Assembly: GCF_011075055.1 (NCBI RefSeq)
Contig: NC_058140.1
Span: 16,927,945 to 16,991,944 of the forward strand
Origin: Mangifera indica
Taxonomy: Eukaryota > Streptophyta > Magnoliopsida > Sapindales > Anacardiaceae
DNA length: 64,000 nucleotides
Direction: 5' to 3'
Position numbers and translations under genes: made by a program
Notes under the pieces: model-generated
The model's database searches: none
Told to the model about the DNA's origin: nothing
What the model saw: only the letters and a program-made list of their open reading frames with translations
Shown here: positions 40,194 through 55,908 of the stretch, one piece after another
Layout: each line of letters opens with the position of its first letter
Position numbering within the stretch: the first letter of the stretch is position 1

Positions 40194-40306
40194 AAGGTTT
40201 AAATCCATGCTGGATTGTTGAGGGGAGTAACAACAGTCTTGACAGCACGAGAAAGGTTTAAAGCCATGCTGGATTCTTGAGGGGAGTAACAACGGCCTTT
40301 ACTTGC
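40194..40306. repeat. 59-bp tandem duplication of the ALDH2B C-terminal coding end
   Basis: Two copies offset by 59 bases begin AAGGTTTAAA at about 40194 and 40253. On the minus strand the upstream copy is the real end of the gene ([11 protein letters not shown], stop). The downstream copy, now in the 3' UTR, would read VVTPLNNPAWI and stop. About 45 bases match with few changes. Confidence 0.85.
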
Positions 40307-43305
40307 AAGTAACTGTTTAGACCATACATACCCTTTTCTCTTCCAAGTCCACTCATCTTGTATCCTCCAAAAGGAATTGTAGCATCAAACACATCATAGC
40401 AGTTCACCCATACATTACCGGCTCGCAATGCACGCGTCAATGTGTTTGCAGTGTCTATGTTCTGGGTGAACACCCCTGCTGCCAATCCATAGGGGCTTCT
40501 GTTTGACCTTTGGATAACCTCATCAAGGTCTCTGCACTCACCATCAATAGCATTAATATTTGTAATACAGGAAGAAATGCACTGATAATGATAATAAGAG
40601 CATTGACAAGGTTCATTGCTCACTTGAATTTCAAGATGGATTGCACTGGACCGAAGATCTCTTCTTTCGCAATCAACATGTCATCCTAATATTAACACTA
40701 GTCATTAGTCCCTTACATATGTTAATTTTCTTGGTCATATAGTTACTGGGTAAGTATATAAATTATATACCTCAACATTTGAGAAAACAGTGGGCTTAAC
40801 ATAGTAGCCCTCGTTGCCGAATCTCTCACCCCCGGCTTCTAGGGTTGCTCCACTATCAATACCTGACCTTATGTATCTCAAGATCTTCTTAAATTGTTCT
40901 GTGTCAATCTGAATGAGGACACTCCTATCAGCGCCTCAAATTAAAACATTTTTATGGTTTTGTATCAATTGAAAATTGTAATAACACTGTCGCAGTTATA
41001 CAAGTGGTGCTGCTGCTAGGTAAGGCTAAAACAACATTCACCAGTCATAAGTCTTGAACATTAACATAAAAAGGAAATAGTTACTAATTTACCTGAGGTC
41101 CTTGTTGAGTTCCAGTCTTGAAGGGATCACCAACAACACGGTTCACTGCAAGTTCCTTAGCTTTCTCTATAAACTGATCATATATTCGCTCATGTACATA
41201 AGTACGAGAACCAGCAACACAACATTGTCCCTGCAGATGGTACAAGATATGATCAACAAAAGTACAAAAATATACAAAACTATACCAAAGTTTTACATTT
41301 TTTTTTTAAGGCACTACCTGATTAAAAAATAAAGCATCGTGTGCTAACTTAGCTGCTTTATCTACATCTGCATCTTCACATACAATAAAGGGAGATTTCC
41401 CTCCAAGCTCCAAAGTTACTGGCTTAAGATTGCTTCTGGCTGCCAATTCGAGCACAATTTTTCCTGTAGCAGTTGATCCAGTGAAAGACATCTGCAAGTG
41501 ATCAGCAAATAATTGTTAAACTGACCTAAAAACGCATGAGTCGCAAAAGACAAGGATTCTAATTTTTATGAAAGAAACCCTTCAATACAAAGTATAAACT
41601 GTTGGACTGATTTATAGTGCTTTGCTATTGATCAACTTAGTATAAGAATTAACAACACAAAACATTCCCAACTACACATTTTACAATCCACTCAATTACA
41701 CAGATTAACTAATCAGAAAAGATATGTGGACTTACATTTATTATTCAGAAAGGATAATTAACCTATTGTTCATAATTCCTCCAAACAAATTACAAGGAAA
41801 GCAAAACTCAAAAATATATGTAAATATTCTAAGGTTTTTAAAATACCTTATCCACTTCCATATGGCTCGCAAGAGCAGCACCAGTAGTCGGGCCAAACCC
41901 AGAAATAATATTTAGAACACCTGGAGGAAGTCCAGCCTGCCATAACAACAAAAACTCAACACACTGATCTATGTGATAAAAGAAACCCTAAGATCAAAAC
42001 AAACAGAAACAAACACTCATTTGGAAAGGTCAAAAAGGAATGTGAACAAAAGTTACTTTCAGAAAATACCTCAAGAAATAGCTTTGCAACGTAGAAGGCA
42101 GAGAGAGGAGTATGCTCTGCAGTCTTAAGAACAATAGTGTTCCCACATGCTAATGCAGGTGCAACCTTCCAAGAAAATATGAGAAGAGGAAAGTTCCATG
42201 GTACAATCTGTCCAACAACACCAATTGGTTCATGTAAGGTCTGCACATGGTACTCTCCATCAGCTGGAACTGTGAGACCGTGAATCTTATCTGCCCCACC
42301 TGAGGAGTTTAACCAGAGAATTATCCTAAATATTTCATAAAATACAGAGAATACAAGGATATATACAAACACAGCAAATGGCAGAAAGAAATGTTAAATC
42401 TTGTTCGGTCTACTCACCAGCATAATACCGGAAAACACGCACAACCATTGGTATTTCAATTTTGGCAGTCTGTTCATATGGCTTTCCATTATCCCAAGTT
42501 TCAAGTGCTGCAACTTCATCATTATGCTTTTCCAGCAAATCAGCAAAGCGCAGAAGTATCCTTGATCTTTCCTGAGAGACAAAATAAATAAGATTTCAGA
42601 CATTTTTTACTACAAGTAATACCATAAAAACAAGTAACGAATCTAAGATGTTACATAAGCAGTCATCTTGGGCCATGGTCCTTGATCAAATGCCTTGCGA
42701 GCAGCAGCGACTGCTCGGTCTACATCTTCAGAATCGCCTTCGGCAACATGAGCAATCACATCACCGGTTCTGGGGTCCATAGTGGGAAAAGTTTTGCCTA
42801 AAAGAAAAAGAAAGCCCCAGTGATAAGTTGAACAAAGCAACGATACGTAATTACCCAAAAGAACCTAAAAGAGTATGTCCCGTGATATAAAGTTCACCTG
42901 ATGCGGAATCAACAAAGTTTCCATTAATTAAAAGCTGAGTATAATCTACTTTGACAGGTGGAGTAATTGGTTGTTCAACAGCCGCGGCGGTGCCATAACT
43001 AAATGCTCCTCTGCTCAGCCCGGAATTGTTACCTGAAGATGTGGTCCAGAAAGAAGAAAAATATTTCAAATACATTGAATGTAACCAAAAAATAAGTCCA
43101 CTACTGGCACCTAAAATGGAACCAAAATCAAAACAAGTTTAGAAAAGCCTCTGGTTTCTCAGAAAAATTCCGAAGAAATAAGATACCGAAATATAAACAA
43201 AATCAAAAGAGGAAGGCAGGCAGAGTGAGCAGTAGTAGTACCTCTGGCTCTGAGATTAGATGAAGCAGAGCGTGAAAAGAGAAGTGAAAATCTCCTAGCC
43301 GCCAT
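40258..43305 (-). CDS. ALDH2B7: Mitochondrial aldehyde dehydrogenase, family 2B
   Basis: Predicted 533-residue NAD-dependent enzyme that oxidises acetaldehyde and other aldehydes to acids in the mitochondrial matrix (pyruvate bypass; maize homologue RF2A). Minus-strand exons: 43242-43305, 42898-43032, 42655-42797, 42418-42571, 42070-42299, 41847-41936, 41318-41491, 41093-41230, 40771-40908, 40624-40685, 40258-40531; all phases agree. Features: an Arg/Ser-rich N-terminus ([20 protein letters not shown]) typical of a matrix-targeting peptide; [23 protein letters not shown] for NAD binding; LELGGKSP with the general-base Glu; [10 protein letters not shown] with the catalytic Cys; [10 protein letters not shown]; and PFGGYKMSG. 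Odd: the normally conserved YYAGWADKIHG reads [11 protein letters not shown]. The start at 43305 is chosen because the in-frame upstream extension lacks targeting character. The order ALDH2B, SPDS, RSZ matches Arabidopsis chromosome 1. Confidence 0.95.
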
Positions 43306-44746
43306 CTCTAAATATTTTCCTGAATGTGTGTTTCTTTTTAGTGGAATATTATATATAGGCATTCCAATTTCCAATTACTTTTGTCTTCATGTTTGGTTCG
43401 TACTTTGTAGTTATCCTATAATTATGGAAATAGATATTTTGCCAATATGGTAATTTCATTATAAGCCTTACAAATTACAATAATTTAATTACTTACTGTG
43501 GCGGTGCGGCGGTGGGCCAGATTGGATAATTCATCAAACAACACAACAGAGTCAGCTTGCGATGTGACGCGTCAGCAGCCCAGAAAAAAAGCAGTTCAAT
43601 TTAGAATTTTAGACAGAATAATATTATGTTTTATTAATTTATATTTTTTTAATTAAAAAATTTGTTTTCTTAATCATCTTTAGTCAAATTTAACCGTGAT
43701 TAAGTTTATAAAAATTTTACTACGTACTTGTTTTTAAAACTACTTTTATACGAAAACACAACCATCAAACTCTGTACATTTGAAATTCATGAAATATATA
43801 ATAATTTCTTTGCATAAACAGTCAAATATCAATATCAAGCAGGAAAACATCATGATACACAGTTTATTAACATTTTTCTTATTTTTATAACAAAAATTAA
43901 GAAAATTTTTATAAATATTAATTGATATCTTCAGTTGGTTGATAAAACAACAGCATAAATTGATTATTTTTACCTAAACATATCTTAAATAATTAATCAG
44001 TATTATAATTATAATAAAATTATATATAATTTTTAATTATTTAATTATATAATAATGTATTATTATTTATATATAAAAATTATGGAAATAAGGCTACTGG
44101 TATAATTAATTACCGATAAAAGAAAGTGTTATAAAAAAAAAAAAGGGAAGGGTGTTGTGTCCTTTTCAATTGCAGTAGGCCCCGGTTAGAGTGATCTAGG
44201 AAAAGGGAATTGCAGTGGGCCTGTTTATCATCACGAGGCAATTTTTTCTATTTATGGGCTTTATTTCCCAGGTAAATTTATAGGTACGGACAAATAAATA
44301 TGACATCATAAATTTATTGGGCCTGGGATCTTAGTCCCATCCAATGTTTTTTTTCTTGATAAAGTAACATTATTAAATTTTCAAAATTTAAATATTTGTC
44401 TGTTATTTACTTTTATTAATGTTATTTTGTCAATTTAATTATAAATTTATTTTTTAAAAAAATTGGTAATAATTAAATTAATAAAAAAACACGTATGAAT
44501 TTGATAAGGAGAAAGTATTTTTTAGAATTAACAATGAAAATTTGTCAAAAACTAAATTTCGGTGGGAATAAATTTTTCGCCAAATTATTAAAACACCACC
44601 GCTTGAAAAACAGGGTAGGGTAGGTGAAACAGATTTAAATGAGAATGGCCGTTGAAGGCAACTATTCGTCCGGCTCCTTCACCTACTTCTATCCCTTCAC
44701 AATTGTTACTGTTATTCTAGAAACTCTGGGTATTTTTTTTTTTTTT

Positions 44747-45353
44747 TAATGGCCAAAAGATCGTCATCACCAGAGGAATTATGAAATCTTGTGGTGACTA
44801 CTCAATTCCCTCCCAATCAGGTGTTTTTTAAAATCTTGTGTTTCTCTATCTTTAGTAATTGTCTGGACGATTTTTGTATGAATTCATCAAATTCAGATAA
44901 AAATCATCTAGACAATGAGTCTTTGATTATGAGATAATTCGTTTTATGTCAAAGACGAAAATCAACTTTTTATCTCTTTGTCGGATTAAGATAATTCATC
45001 TTCATTTGACGAAAACTACAACCAAAAGAGAAGATTGGTTATTTTTTAAGATGGTGGGAAGGTGGTCGACAATCAAAGCAAAGATGTTGTTGAAGGAAAA
45101 GAAACCCTAAAAGTGAAAATATTAATTTTTAAACTTTAAATGAAGAGAAAATTGTTAATTTTTAATATTTAAAGAAAAAATGTAATAAATTTTTAATTTT
45201 TTAAATATTTTTATTAAATAATGATTTTCATTTGACCCTAACTAAAATATTTAATAAAAATTAGTTTATAAATAAATATTTAAATTTTTTAAAATTAAAA
45301 AATGATATTTTGAAATTCCATTGTGCATTGGGTGGGATATAATCTTTTGTCCT
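44747..45353. mobile_element. Possible degenerate foldback element
   Basis: Starts GGCCAAAAGATCGTC and ends with a sequence that inverted reads GGACAAAAGATTATATCCC. The interior is AT-rich with similarity in style to the other foldback elements. No clear target duplication was found, so the boundaries are uncertain. Confidence 0.3.
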
Positions 45354-48300
45354 TCTTTCAAAAATTCTAACTAGTTGACGTGATACAAACCTTGTTGGTC
45401 TTTGGTATCTCTTTCGCACTAGTTTCTAAGCAAATCTAAATTTTATAAATTTTATTATTTGATTAATGAATCATTGAATTGAATTATATTGCTTTTTTTT
45501 TCTTAATAAGCAAGAATATTATAAATAAAACAAACAAAAACCTATAATGAAGAATCAGAAAACAAACAAAGTTTACATTAACAAAACGACAACATTATAA
45601 TAAAATTTACAAACTTAACCAAAATTATATATTGTTACAATTACTCACACTTTATAAATAGATTCATTCTACTTAAATAGATAAATATTACTAAAACACA
45701 TCAAGAAAAAATTAATGTAATAAAAAATGAATTTTAATTAATTTCAAATTCTAGCAATTATAATTTTACAAAATAACTTTAATTCACTTTTAAGAAAAAT
45801 AGAGTTTTTTTAAAATAGTAAAAATCTTTAAAACTCTATATTATTTAAATAAAAATGTAACTGTTCATAATAAAAACTGCATGACAGTAAAATGCTTACT
45901 TTACTTAAAAAAACTTTAACAAAAGACACAAAATAGTACTCTAAACAACACTAATTAACATAGATTTCGAATTTTCAAAATTGCAATTTAGTCTCTAAAC
46001 ACGAGCATGTTGCAATATTATATTTTTTCCGTTAGGGTAATAAGTTTCTATTCAAATTTGTTGGGGCAAAATTATTTTTTATTGAAAATTAAGCTTATGT
46101 CCACTTTCTTCAGTTTCATAATTATTTGTGATTTTTATATAATTAAATATATAAATAATATATTATCATATGATCGTGTGTTTTAAAATTAAAATTAAAA
46201 AAAAAAAAAAGCAATGGGTATAACAGAAACTTCTCCACAAAATTTTTTTAGCACTGCTAAATGCCACCCTGAACAATGTAATACACGGCCACAATAAATT
46301 TCAGTATTAATACACAAATGCAGCAAGTGTCCCCTAAAAAACACCCAAAGAAGGAAAATTAGTGTTACAGTCACAGAACCTTCTTCAATAAACAAATCTA
46401 GCATTATATATGAAGGCAGTAATAATCTTTGCCATAAGATGGGTTGACTAAGCTCTAATAATTAGGTCTTCCCATGCACAAAACATAGTATTCCTCTTAA
46501 AGGAATTTTGTGATAGATATTGAAACCTCAAGCTCAGGAGGAAGGAACACGGGGGTGTTTTTCTGTTTTTTTTTGGTTTGAGAATTTTTAAAGATATGGG
46601 CCTATATCTGGCTGGGCCTGGATCTGGGTTTGGCGAGAAGGCTGAAACCCGAAATATGATATTGGGCTTTGTTAATTGCAGTTCATACTTTTAGAAGAAC
46701 AGATAGTACAAGAGAGTCAAAGTCTCCTATATTTGTAGTGGAAATTTTGGAGGAAAATTATCTGTGAAGACAGAAGAAAATATGGTTCCCGCTTTGTCAA
46801 TACCTAAAAAAATTCGGTGGGATGGAGCATTAATTTAATTATTTCAATTCAATGATGGTTAAAGAAGCATTTGATTAATTTTGACTGACAAATGTTATTC
46901 CAAAGTGCAAAAGCAAGCATCTTTTATAAAAGAAGATACGAATAAGAGGCCAATTATATTCTATAAACACACTGAAAATAAGCTGATATTGTAATAATGA
47001 ACGCAATTCAACTCTCTCTCTCTCTCTCCCACACAAAGAGTAAGTGGGAGGAATGAGAATCGAATTATTTTGCCTGGTAAATGCAAGGAAAAAGTTTTAT
47101 GTTGGCTTCATGAAAACGTGTTTCCTCATTAGTATTTTAGATTTTTTTTTTTTTTATGAGGTGTTCTTGATGTGAAAATTTATGGTTGAGACATATTAGA
47201 TCATTTGAGAAATTTAGTGTAAGAATGTAATAAGGCATGATAAAATAAATAAATAAATAATTTTTATGTGGGTTGGATAAAAAATTCCAAAGTTTTTAGT
47301 CACGGTAATGATATTACAATAATATCATAATGTTTATGTGTTGATGGAATATTAGAGGTTTTTTCCTTTAGCCTTTTCATTGTCATCAAATTTATATTAG
47401 TGAAGGCTAAATTTACATGCCTGATTATTTAGGTAAAGTGTATATTTACATGATTTAATGAGCATAGTTACAATCATGATATAGTAAGTGAATTATTACC
47501 GTTTGATTGCAATTAGTGAAATTACATAAACTAATTTTAATACAATATAATATTGTTATTGATGTCAGGGATATTACGAAAATCATGATAAATAGTATTT
47601 TATGTCTACTATTTATATAATTTGGATAGAGTCATGTTTAATTTACGTTTTCTCTTAACATGTGGACTTATTTAACATTTATTTACTAATCATTAAACAT
47701 TATAAATTTCGTATCTATAAATTTGATAGTGAAAGAGTTTTAATCATATAATAATTATTAGCAAATTGAATTAGATATAAAATCACTAGAACTCATTAAT
47801 ATGATTAAAAAAACAGATTAGAAAAACCACACTCTAATACCATATGCAATCTTCAAGCAAAAAGAGGAAAAAAAGAAAAAAGAAAATAAAAGGAGGGAAG
47901 GATTTGAAATTGAATTTGAGAAAGTCGGAAAGTTGTGGGATCGTAGAGAGTACAAAAAAAGCATGTGCATGGACGGGAAGCTTCACTCCCACCAGCACCG
48001 GCACCACAAGTGGACAGTCAATTTGCTTTTCCACAGTCCCCACACACACACACACACAAAGTTGCTTTCGATTAAGTCATCGTTTACTATAATGAAACCA
48101 ACCAGCCGACGTTCCTTCCTTTTGGGTTCACACTCTTCTCGGCCCCCTTTGCCTTGACATTCCACAGAGCTAAAAAAAAAGACAATGACCTGTTAGAGGC
48201 ACAAGTCACGCAACCCACGTCTCACGTTTACAATTTACCATCACAAATGCCTCGTACTCCGCATCGCCTTCCATCTGTTCCTTATATTTTTAAAAATGTT

Positions 48301-48593
48301 TTTGCCTTGTTAAATCATAGTTTTATATATCCAATTAATTAAGTTTAGCCATATTTAAGAATTCGTAGGGCCATTCATGTTGCCTGCATTCAACCTTTAA
48401 TCATGCAAATCTAAACCATTCATTATGTGTTCTTTATTTTATGGCCGAAAATCAGACTTTTTGTTGCACGGTATTGGTATGTATAGTTTTTCCTTTTTTT
48501 TTTTTTTAAATATAAATTAATAAGTTGGACATATTGATTTCTTTATTTAGGAATATCATTACCAACAATAAAATAATATTATTATATTGGAAA

Positions 48594-49234
48594 GGCCAAA
48601 GGACTTATTCTAATCTAAAGTATTTTGTTTTTTCAAGTTTTTATCTTTTAATATTAAAAATTTTATTTATTAATTAAATTTTAATGGTAAAATTATCATT
48701 TCATATACAATATTAAAAATAAACTTAAATTTTATTTATTTTTCCTCTAAACTCTAAAAACTAATCATTTTCTTATTAGACTAAATTTTAAAAAATAACA
48801 TTACTCTCCTAAGGTTTAGTTTTCAAACTCTAATGTTATCATTAATACTCTTTCCCTTTGATAATCTCTTACCTCTCACATGAACTTTCAGTCGGTGTCA
48901 ATTGAAGTCAAAAAGATAAAGTTATTCATTTTTTCGGTTTCAATTGATACCAATCGGAGGTCCAAGTAAAAAGAAAAAAATCGTTGAAGAAAGAGAAAGA
49001 GAAAGGATTGAGAGGGAGAAACCATCGAACTCTAAGAAAAAAATATTATTTTTTAAAACTTAGTCTAAAAGTAAAATAGTTAGTTAGAATTTTAAAAAAT
49101 ATATATATAAAATTTTAAAAGATTAAGATTTTATGAACTTTAACCATCTATATACAGGTAAACAAAAATTTTAAAATTAAGGGTATATAAACTTAGAAAA
49201 ACATGGAACTTTGATGAGAATAAGTCCTTTGGCC
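48594..49234. mobile_element. Non-autonomous foldback Mutator-like element with exact 9-bp target duplication
   Basis: A 641-base element flanked by identical 9-bp direct repeats TATTGGAAA (48585-48593 and 49235-49243). The ends match perfectly for 18 bases when inverted (GGCCAAAGGACTTATTCT). Each half then resembles the other inverted, meeting near 48900-48970. A 9-bp duplication fits Mutator-type transposition. There is no transposase, so it must have been moved by another element. Confidence 0.85.
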
Positions 49235-50600
49235 TATTGGAAAACTCTGCAATTTATTATAATGACATTTGTCACTTTCAAAATTTAAAAATTACTTTTT
49301 TCACTTTATCCCATTTTTTAATTAACTTTAACTGTAAGAGGGTATAAAAAAAATTTAAATGCACTGGACGTTCATCTTATTTCCATCATCTCTTTTGTCT
49401 TTTTTTTTTTTTTTAATATTTAAATTTATTCCTTTTCTTTCTCCACCGCCCCTTCCCCTGACACCTCTTTCTCATCAAATCAAAACACCAGATCTCCTCA
49501 TCTCTTCAGTAAAAAACCCAATCTCAACCACCCCTAAACATATAAAGAGAAAATGCGTAAAATGATGCAATTTAACCGAATGGTATGATTTTAATCACAA
49601 TTACATTAAAATAATACAATTTTGGTTGAATCATACTATTTTCATGTGTTCAGTTAAAATTAAACTAAAAAAATTTTACGTTTTACGATAAGATAACATT
49701 TATTGTAAAAATAGATGAAGATGATCAAACTTTAAAACAGTTTAATTCTAATTAGTGATAAAATTTGAATTAATCAAGCTTATTAATATTTGGACCAAGT
49801 CTCTAAAAGTGTTAGCAGCCATGTGACGATTAAATGATGGTGACAATGGTTAAGATAACGGTACTTGAGATTTGATAACAAGTGACTATAAATATGAATA
49901 TATCTCATCATCTTCTTTTATTGAATTTATTTAGGGATTTTTATTTCTTCTTTCAACAATGATGATGAAAATATATTGATGACGATAGTGAAGACGAGGG
50001 CGATAGGTGACAAGAAATATAAAGAGTGAAATAAAATAAAATAATTATACTTAAATATAAAAAATAAATTGATATCTGATATTTCTTATTAAATATTAAG
50101 AAAGCCACTTTGGGTGGAAAAGTTATTTGATAAACGTTTGGGTGGAAGAATGCTCGCCTAAAAAGAGATCTAGGGCGGGTGGGGTTGGGGCATAGGGCAG
50201 TGAGCACATTGGCAAATGTGCAATCAAGGGCTTTAATTTTAAGATAATTACACAAAACATAGATATTCTCAAAACTTTTAAATTATAATAATTTTCTGAC
50301 CAAAAAATGGCCTCATTCCAAAGTTCCTAACCCTAATCGAGAACCCTATCATTTTGGACTGTACTTTAAAGGGAGGCGGAGGGAATATGATATTATCTCT
50401 TTTACGAGCACGGAAAATGAAAGTAGTCTACAGAATCAGAATCTCGCGCATACTTTGATTCGCTCACCCGCGTCTTTATTAAGCCACATCTTCACTATTA
50501 TATATTCGCTTCTCCCGCTTATTCCTTGTCTATATTTACATCACCCTACCCTTACATTGAGTGGCTTCTTTTGCCTTTTCTTTCTCCTTCTCTTTCAAAT

Positions 50601-53655
<3,055 letters not shown>

Positions 53656-54260
53656 GGAGGAAATCTGCAGTAGCATTGGAAGAGTCAGCTTCTTCTTGAC
53701 TTTCCAGCTCTAGCCTCATAGAAATTTATCCATTTTGCCGTGAGTAATGGAATGAGCTGAGGTTTCAATTAATGTCTTGAGTATGTTTGATTGGGTAGAG
53801 TTAGGATATTATTGTTGGTGAATTTTATTAGTGCTATAGACTTTCTATTTGATAAAGAAATGGCTGTTCTTCAATGCATTTTTGAATTGCATTCACATAT
53901 ATATATGGGCTTCTTCCTTTTCTTGACATTTTGGATACTTTGAGATGGTTAGTGTCACGCCATTAATCCGTCCCTGCACGAGTTCATGCTGTCTTTATAA
54001 AGGACATCCATTATTAACAATAAAACTATTTACTCTTAATACTAATCTATGTGCTAATGCAAGATGGATGTCAATGGTTTTACGCAATTCTTTAATGCAT
54101 GATGAAAAGATGGAAAATTGGAAGCGTATCTTTCTTAATTCATACCAATTACGATTACATGATGATTTACAACACATTCAACATCAGAGCGTAGAAAGTT
54201 GCACTTGCTGAAATTTCTTATTCCTGAAACAAAAGCATCTATTTTATTTTATTTCATCAA
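53656..54260. other. Region between convergent SPDS and membrane-protein gene A
   Basis: Holds the 3' UTRs of both genes. From about 54065 it belongs to the left end of a tandem duplication unit. There are no further exons. Confidence 0.6.
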
Positions 54261-55202
54261 TCAACTGCTTTCAACATTCCCTACTTCTTCATCAACTTTC
54301 TTCTCTAAAATCCTCGTTTTGCAGTCATAAAAGTAAACCATGCAGGCTATCCATTTTATCACATTCCCCAAGCTGTTAAAAACATTCTGTAAAACCATTC
54401 CAAACCCTCCTTCATAGCACCCTAAAACCAGGCATGGCAGCCTTAAACAAACTCCCCAAGCAAAGAAAACAAGCATCAATAGTCTCCCTCGTTTCTCACT
54501 TCCTCTACATAAATAAGCAGAGAGAACAAGAGCTTCAACCCCCTTTACCTTTTCTAAAATCGAAATTACAACACTCACGTTCCATTGAGCACTCCACTCC
54601 AAATACTTCATTAGAAGTGCTACAAAAGCTGCCCCATATATGACTGTAAACAACACATTATAAATGAAGTTCCTCAACATAATAGAGTAGTTTATTACTA
54701 ACCATATCAATCCCAGTAGAGTACAGGTTGACAAGAAGAGAACATAGACTGACGTGATGAAAGTGCTACTCAGCTTTGCTTTGTAAATGGGTTTTTCAAT
54801 CATCTCTTTGAAGGTCAGCGGTCTGTCTTCTGATGAGTATATCTTTGATGCTAAATCAATTGTGAGAAGCATGGTGAAGAGCTCCAAGAGATGAAGAGGA
54901 ACTAGATAAAGGAGACCAAGTTGAATCAATTTATAAGCAAAATCTCGGTTCATGTTTTCGGTTATCAGCTGATACGGAAGTGGCCGATTATAGTTGGAAT
55001 AATCACGTGGTGACAGAAGATCCCAAGTTTCAACCATCGTTTTAAAGAGGAAAGTTTCATAGTAAACCATGAAGCTCAACAAAGGGAAAGAGACGATGAT
55101 GGTGAATATGAGGAAGTTGATGTTCTTGCAAAGGATGCTTACAGCTTCCTTGAGAATACCAAAGACCTCCAGCCTCAGATTTTTCCGATTATCTGTTCCC
55201 AT
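54261..55202 (-). CDS. Plant-specific multi-pass membrane protein of unknown function, copy A
   Basis: Intronless, predicted 313 residues from the Met at 55202 (MGTDNRKN). An ATG further upstream at 55334 stays in frame, but copy B has a 1-base insertion in that upstream part, so only the later start is conserved between copies. About six hydrophobic segments are visible, for example in FLIFTIIVSFPLLSFMVYY, LGLLYLVPLHLLELFTMLL, FITSVYVLFLSTCTLLGLIW and LLMLVFFAWGVCLRL. Conserved features include a KEAVSI stretch before the first helix, the loop TFKEMIEKPIYKAKL, and ALLMKYLEWSAQWNVSVVIS. By position it corresponds to the unnamed transmembrane proteins at Arabidopsis At1g23830-At1g23850. The architecture resembles the family labelled polyadenylate-binding protein 1-B-binding protein; this is a weak assignment. 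No function can be stated. Confidence 0.8.
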   Translation of the reverse strand: MGTDNRKNLRLEVFGILKEAVSILCKNINFLIFTIIVSFPLLSFMVYYETFLFKTMVETWDLLSPRDYSNYNRPLPYQLITENMNRDFAYKLIQLGLLYLVPLHLLELFTMLLTIDLASKIYSSEDRPLTFKEMIEKPIYKAKLSSTFITSVYVLFLSTCTLLGLIWLVINYSIMLRNFIYNVLFTVIYGAAFVALLMKYLEWSAQWNVSVVISILEKVKGVEALVLSAYLCRGSEKRGRLLMLVFFAWGVCLRLPCLVLGCYEGGFGMVLQNVFNSLGNVIKWIACMVYFYDCKTRILEKKVDEEVGNVESS

Positions 55203-55484
55203 GACCTGAACTACTAGACCCAAGAAGCTCAAAATCCAAGTAAAGTTTTGAGAGGTGAGTAATGGAGTTACCTTATTCAAGTTGTGTATTTTGTTTTGAT
55301 GGGTGGACTTGACTGAGGAGACCTTGATCCCCACCCCATACTCACCACCATTGAAAATTTCAAAGATGCATTAATTTAATCGGTTATAATGTCACATTCA
55401 TTTAAGGATACATTTTCGTCCCTAACAAAGTAAACATGATCTATAGGACACTGTTAAAGTTTAAGTCAATTGACTACCAATATA

Positions 55485-55645
55485 ATTATATGTATATATT
55501 TTTTAGTATACAATTGAATATACAGATAATATATATTACTATATAATTAGATAATTTTGAATTAACGATAAACTGATATTCAATCATATGATGACATCTC
55601 ATGTATATATTCAATTATATATTCAAAAATATTTTGGATTCTACT
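55485..55645. mobile_element. Short MITE-like element upstream of membrane-protein gene A
   Basis: AT-rich inverted-end element (TATACAATTGAATATACAG left; TATATTCAATTATATATTC right) in the same family as those at 29440 and 39166. The homologous position upstream of gene B has a related copy. Confidence 0.5.
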
Positions 55646-55908
55646 GTTGATACCTTTTTACTTGTTTTGCTCATGTTCTGTATGATGTCAAGGTATTCCA
55701 TGTGACAATGCTATTGGTTTTACACAATTCTGTAATGCATAATGAAAAAGATGGAAAATAGGAAGCTGACCTTCCTTAATTCATAACAATTACGATTACA
55801 TGAAATAAAAAACGACGATTTACAACGCATTCATCATCAGAGCGTAGAAAGTTCCACTTACTGAAATTTCTTATTCCTGAAACAAAATTATTTATTTTAT
55901 TTTTCCAA

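Larger units (their letters stand above)
43306..50600. other. 7.3-kb gene-free AT-rich region between ALDH2B and SPDS
   Basis: No exon chain could be built on either strand. The region holds the ALDH2B promoter with a GGCCCA/TGGGCC-like site at about 43512, several further TGGGCY-type sites (about 44170-44340 and 46595-46670), short CT and CA repeats (47010-47028 and 48042-48058), a foldback transposon at 48594-49234, a possible second element at about 44747-45353, and the SPDS promoter close to 50600. ALDH2B and SPDS diverge from it. Confidence 0.6.

Noticed and set aside
47844..48165. Several overlapping short frames near a CA repeat
   Set aside because: No splice partners, low-complexity Lys and Thr-His runs, no recognisable motif.
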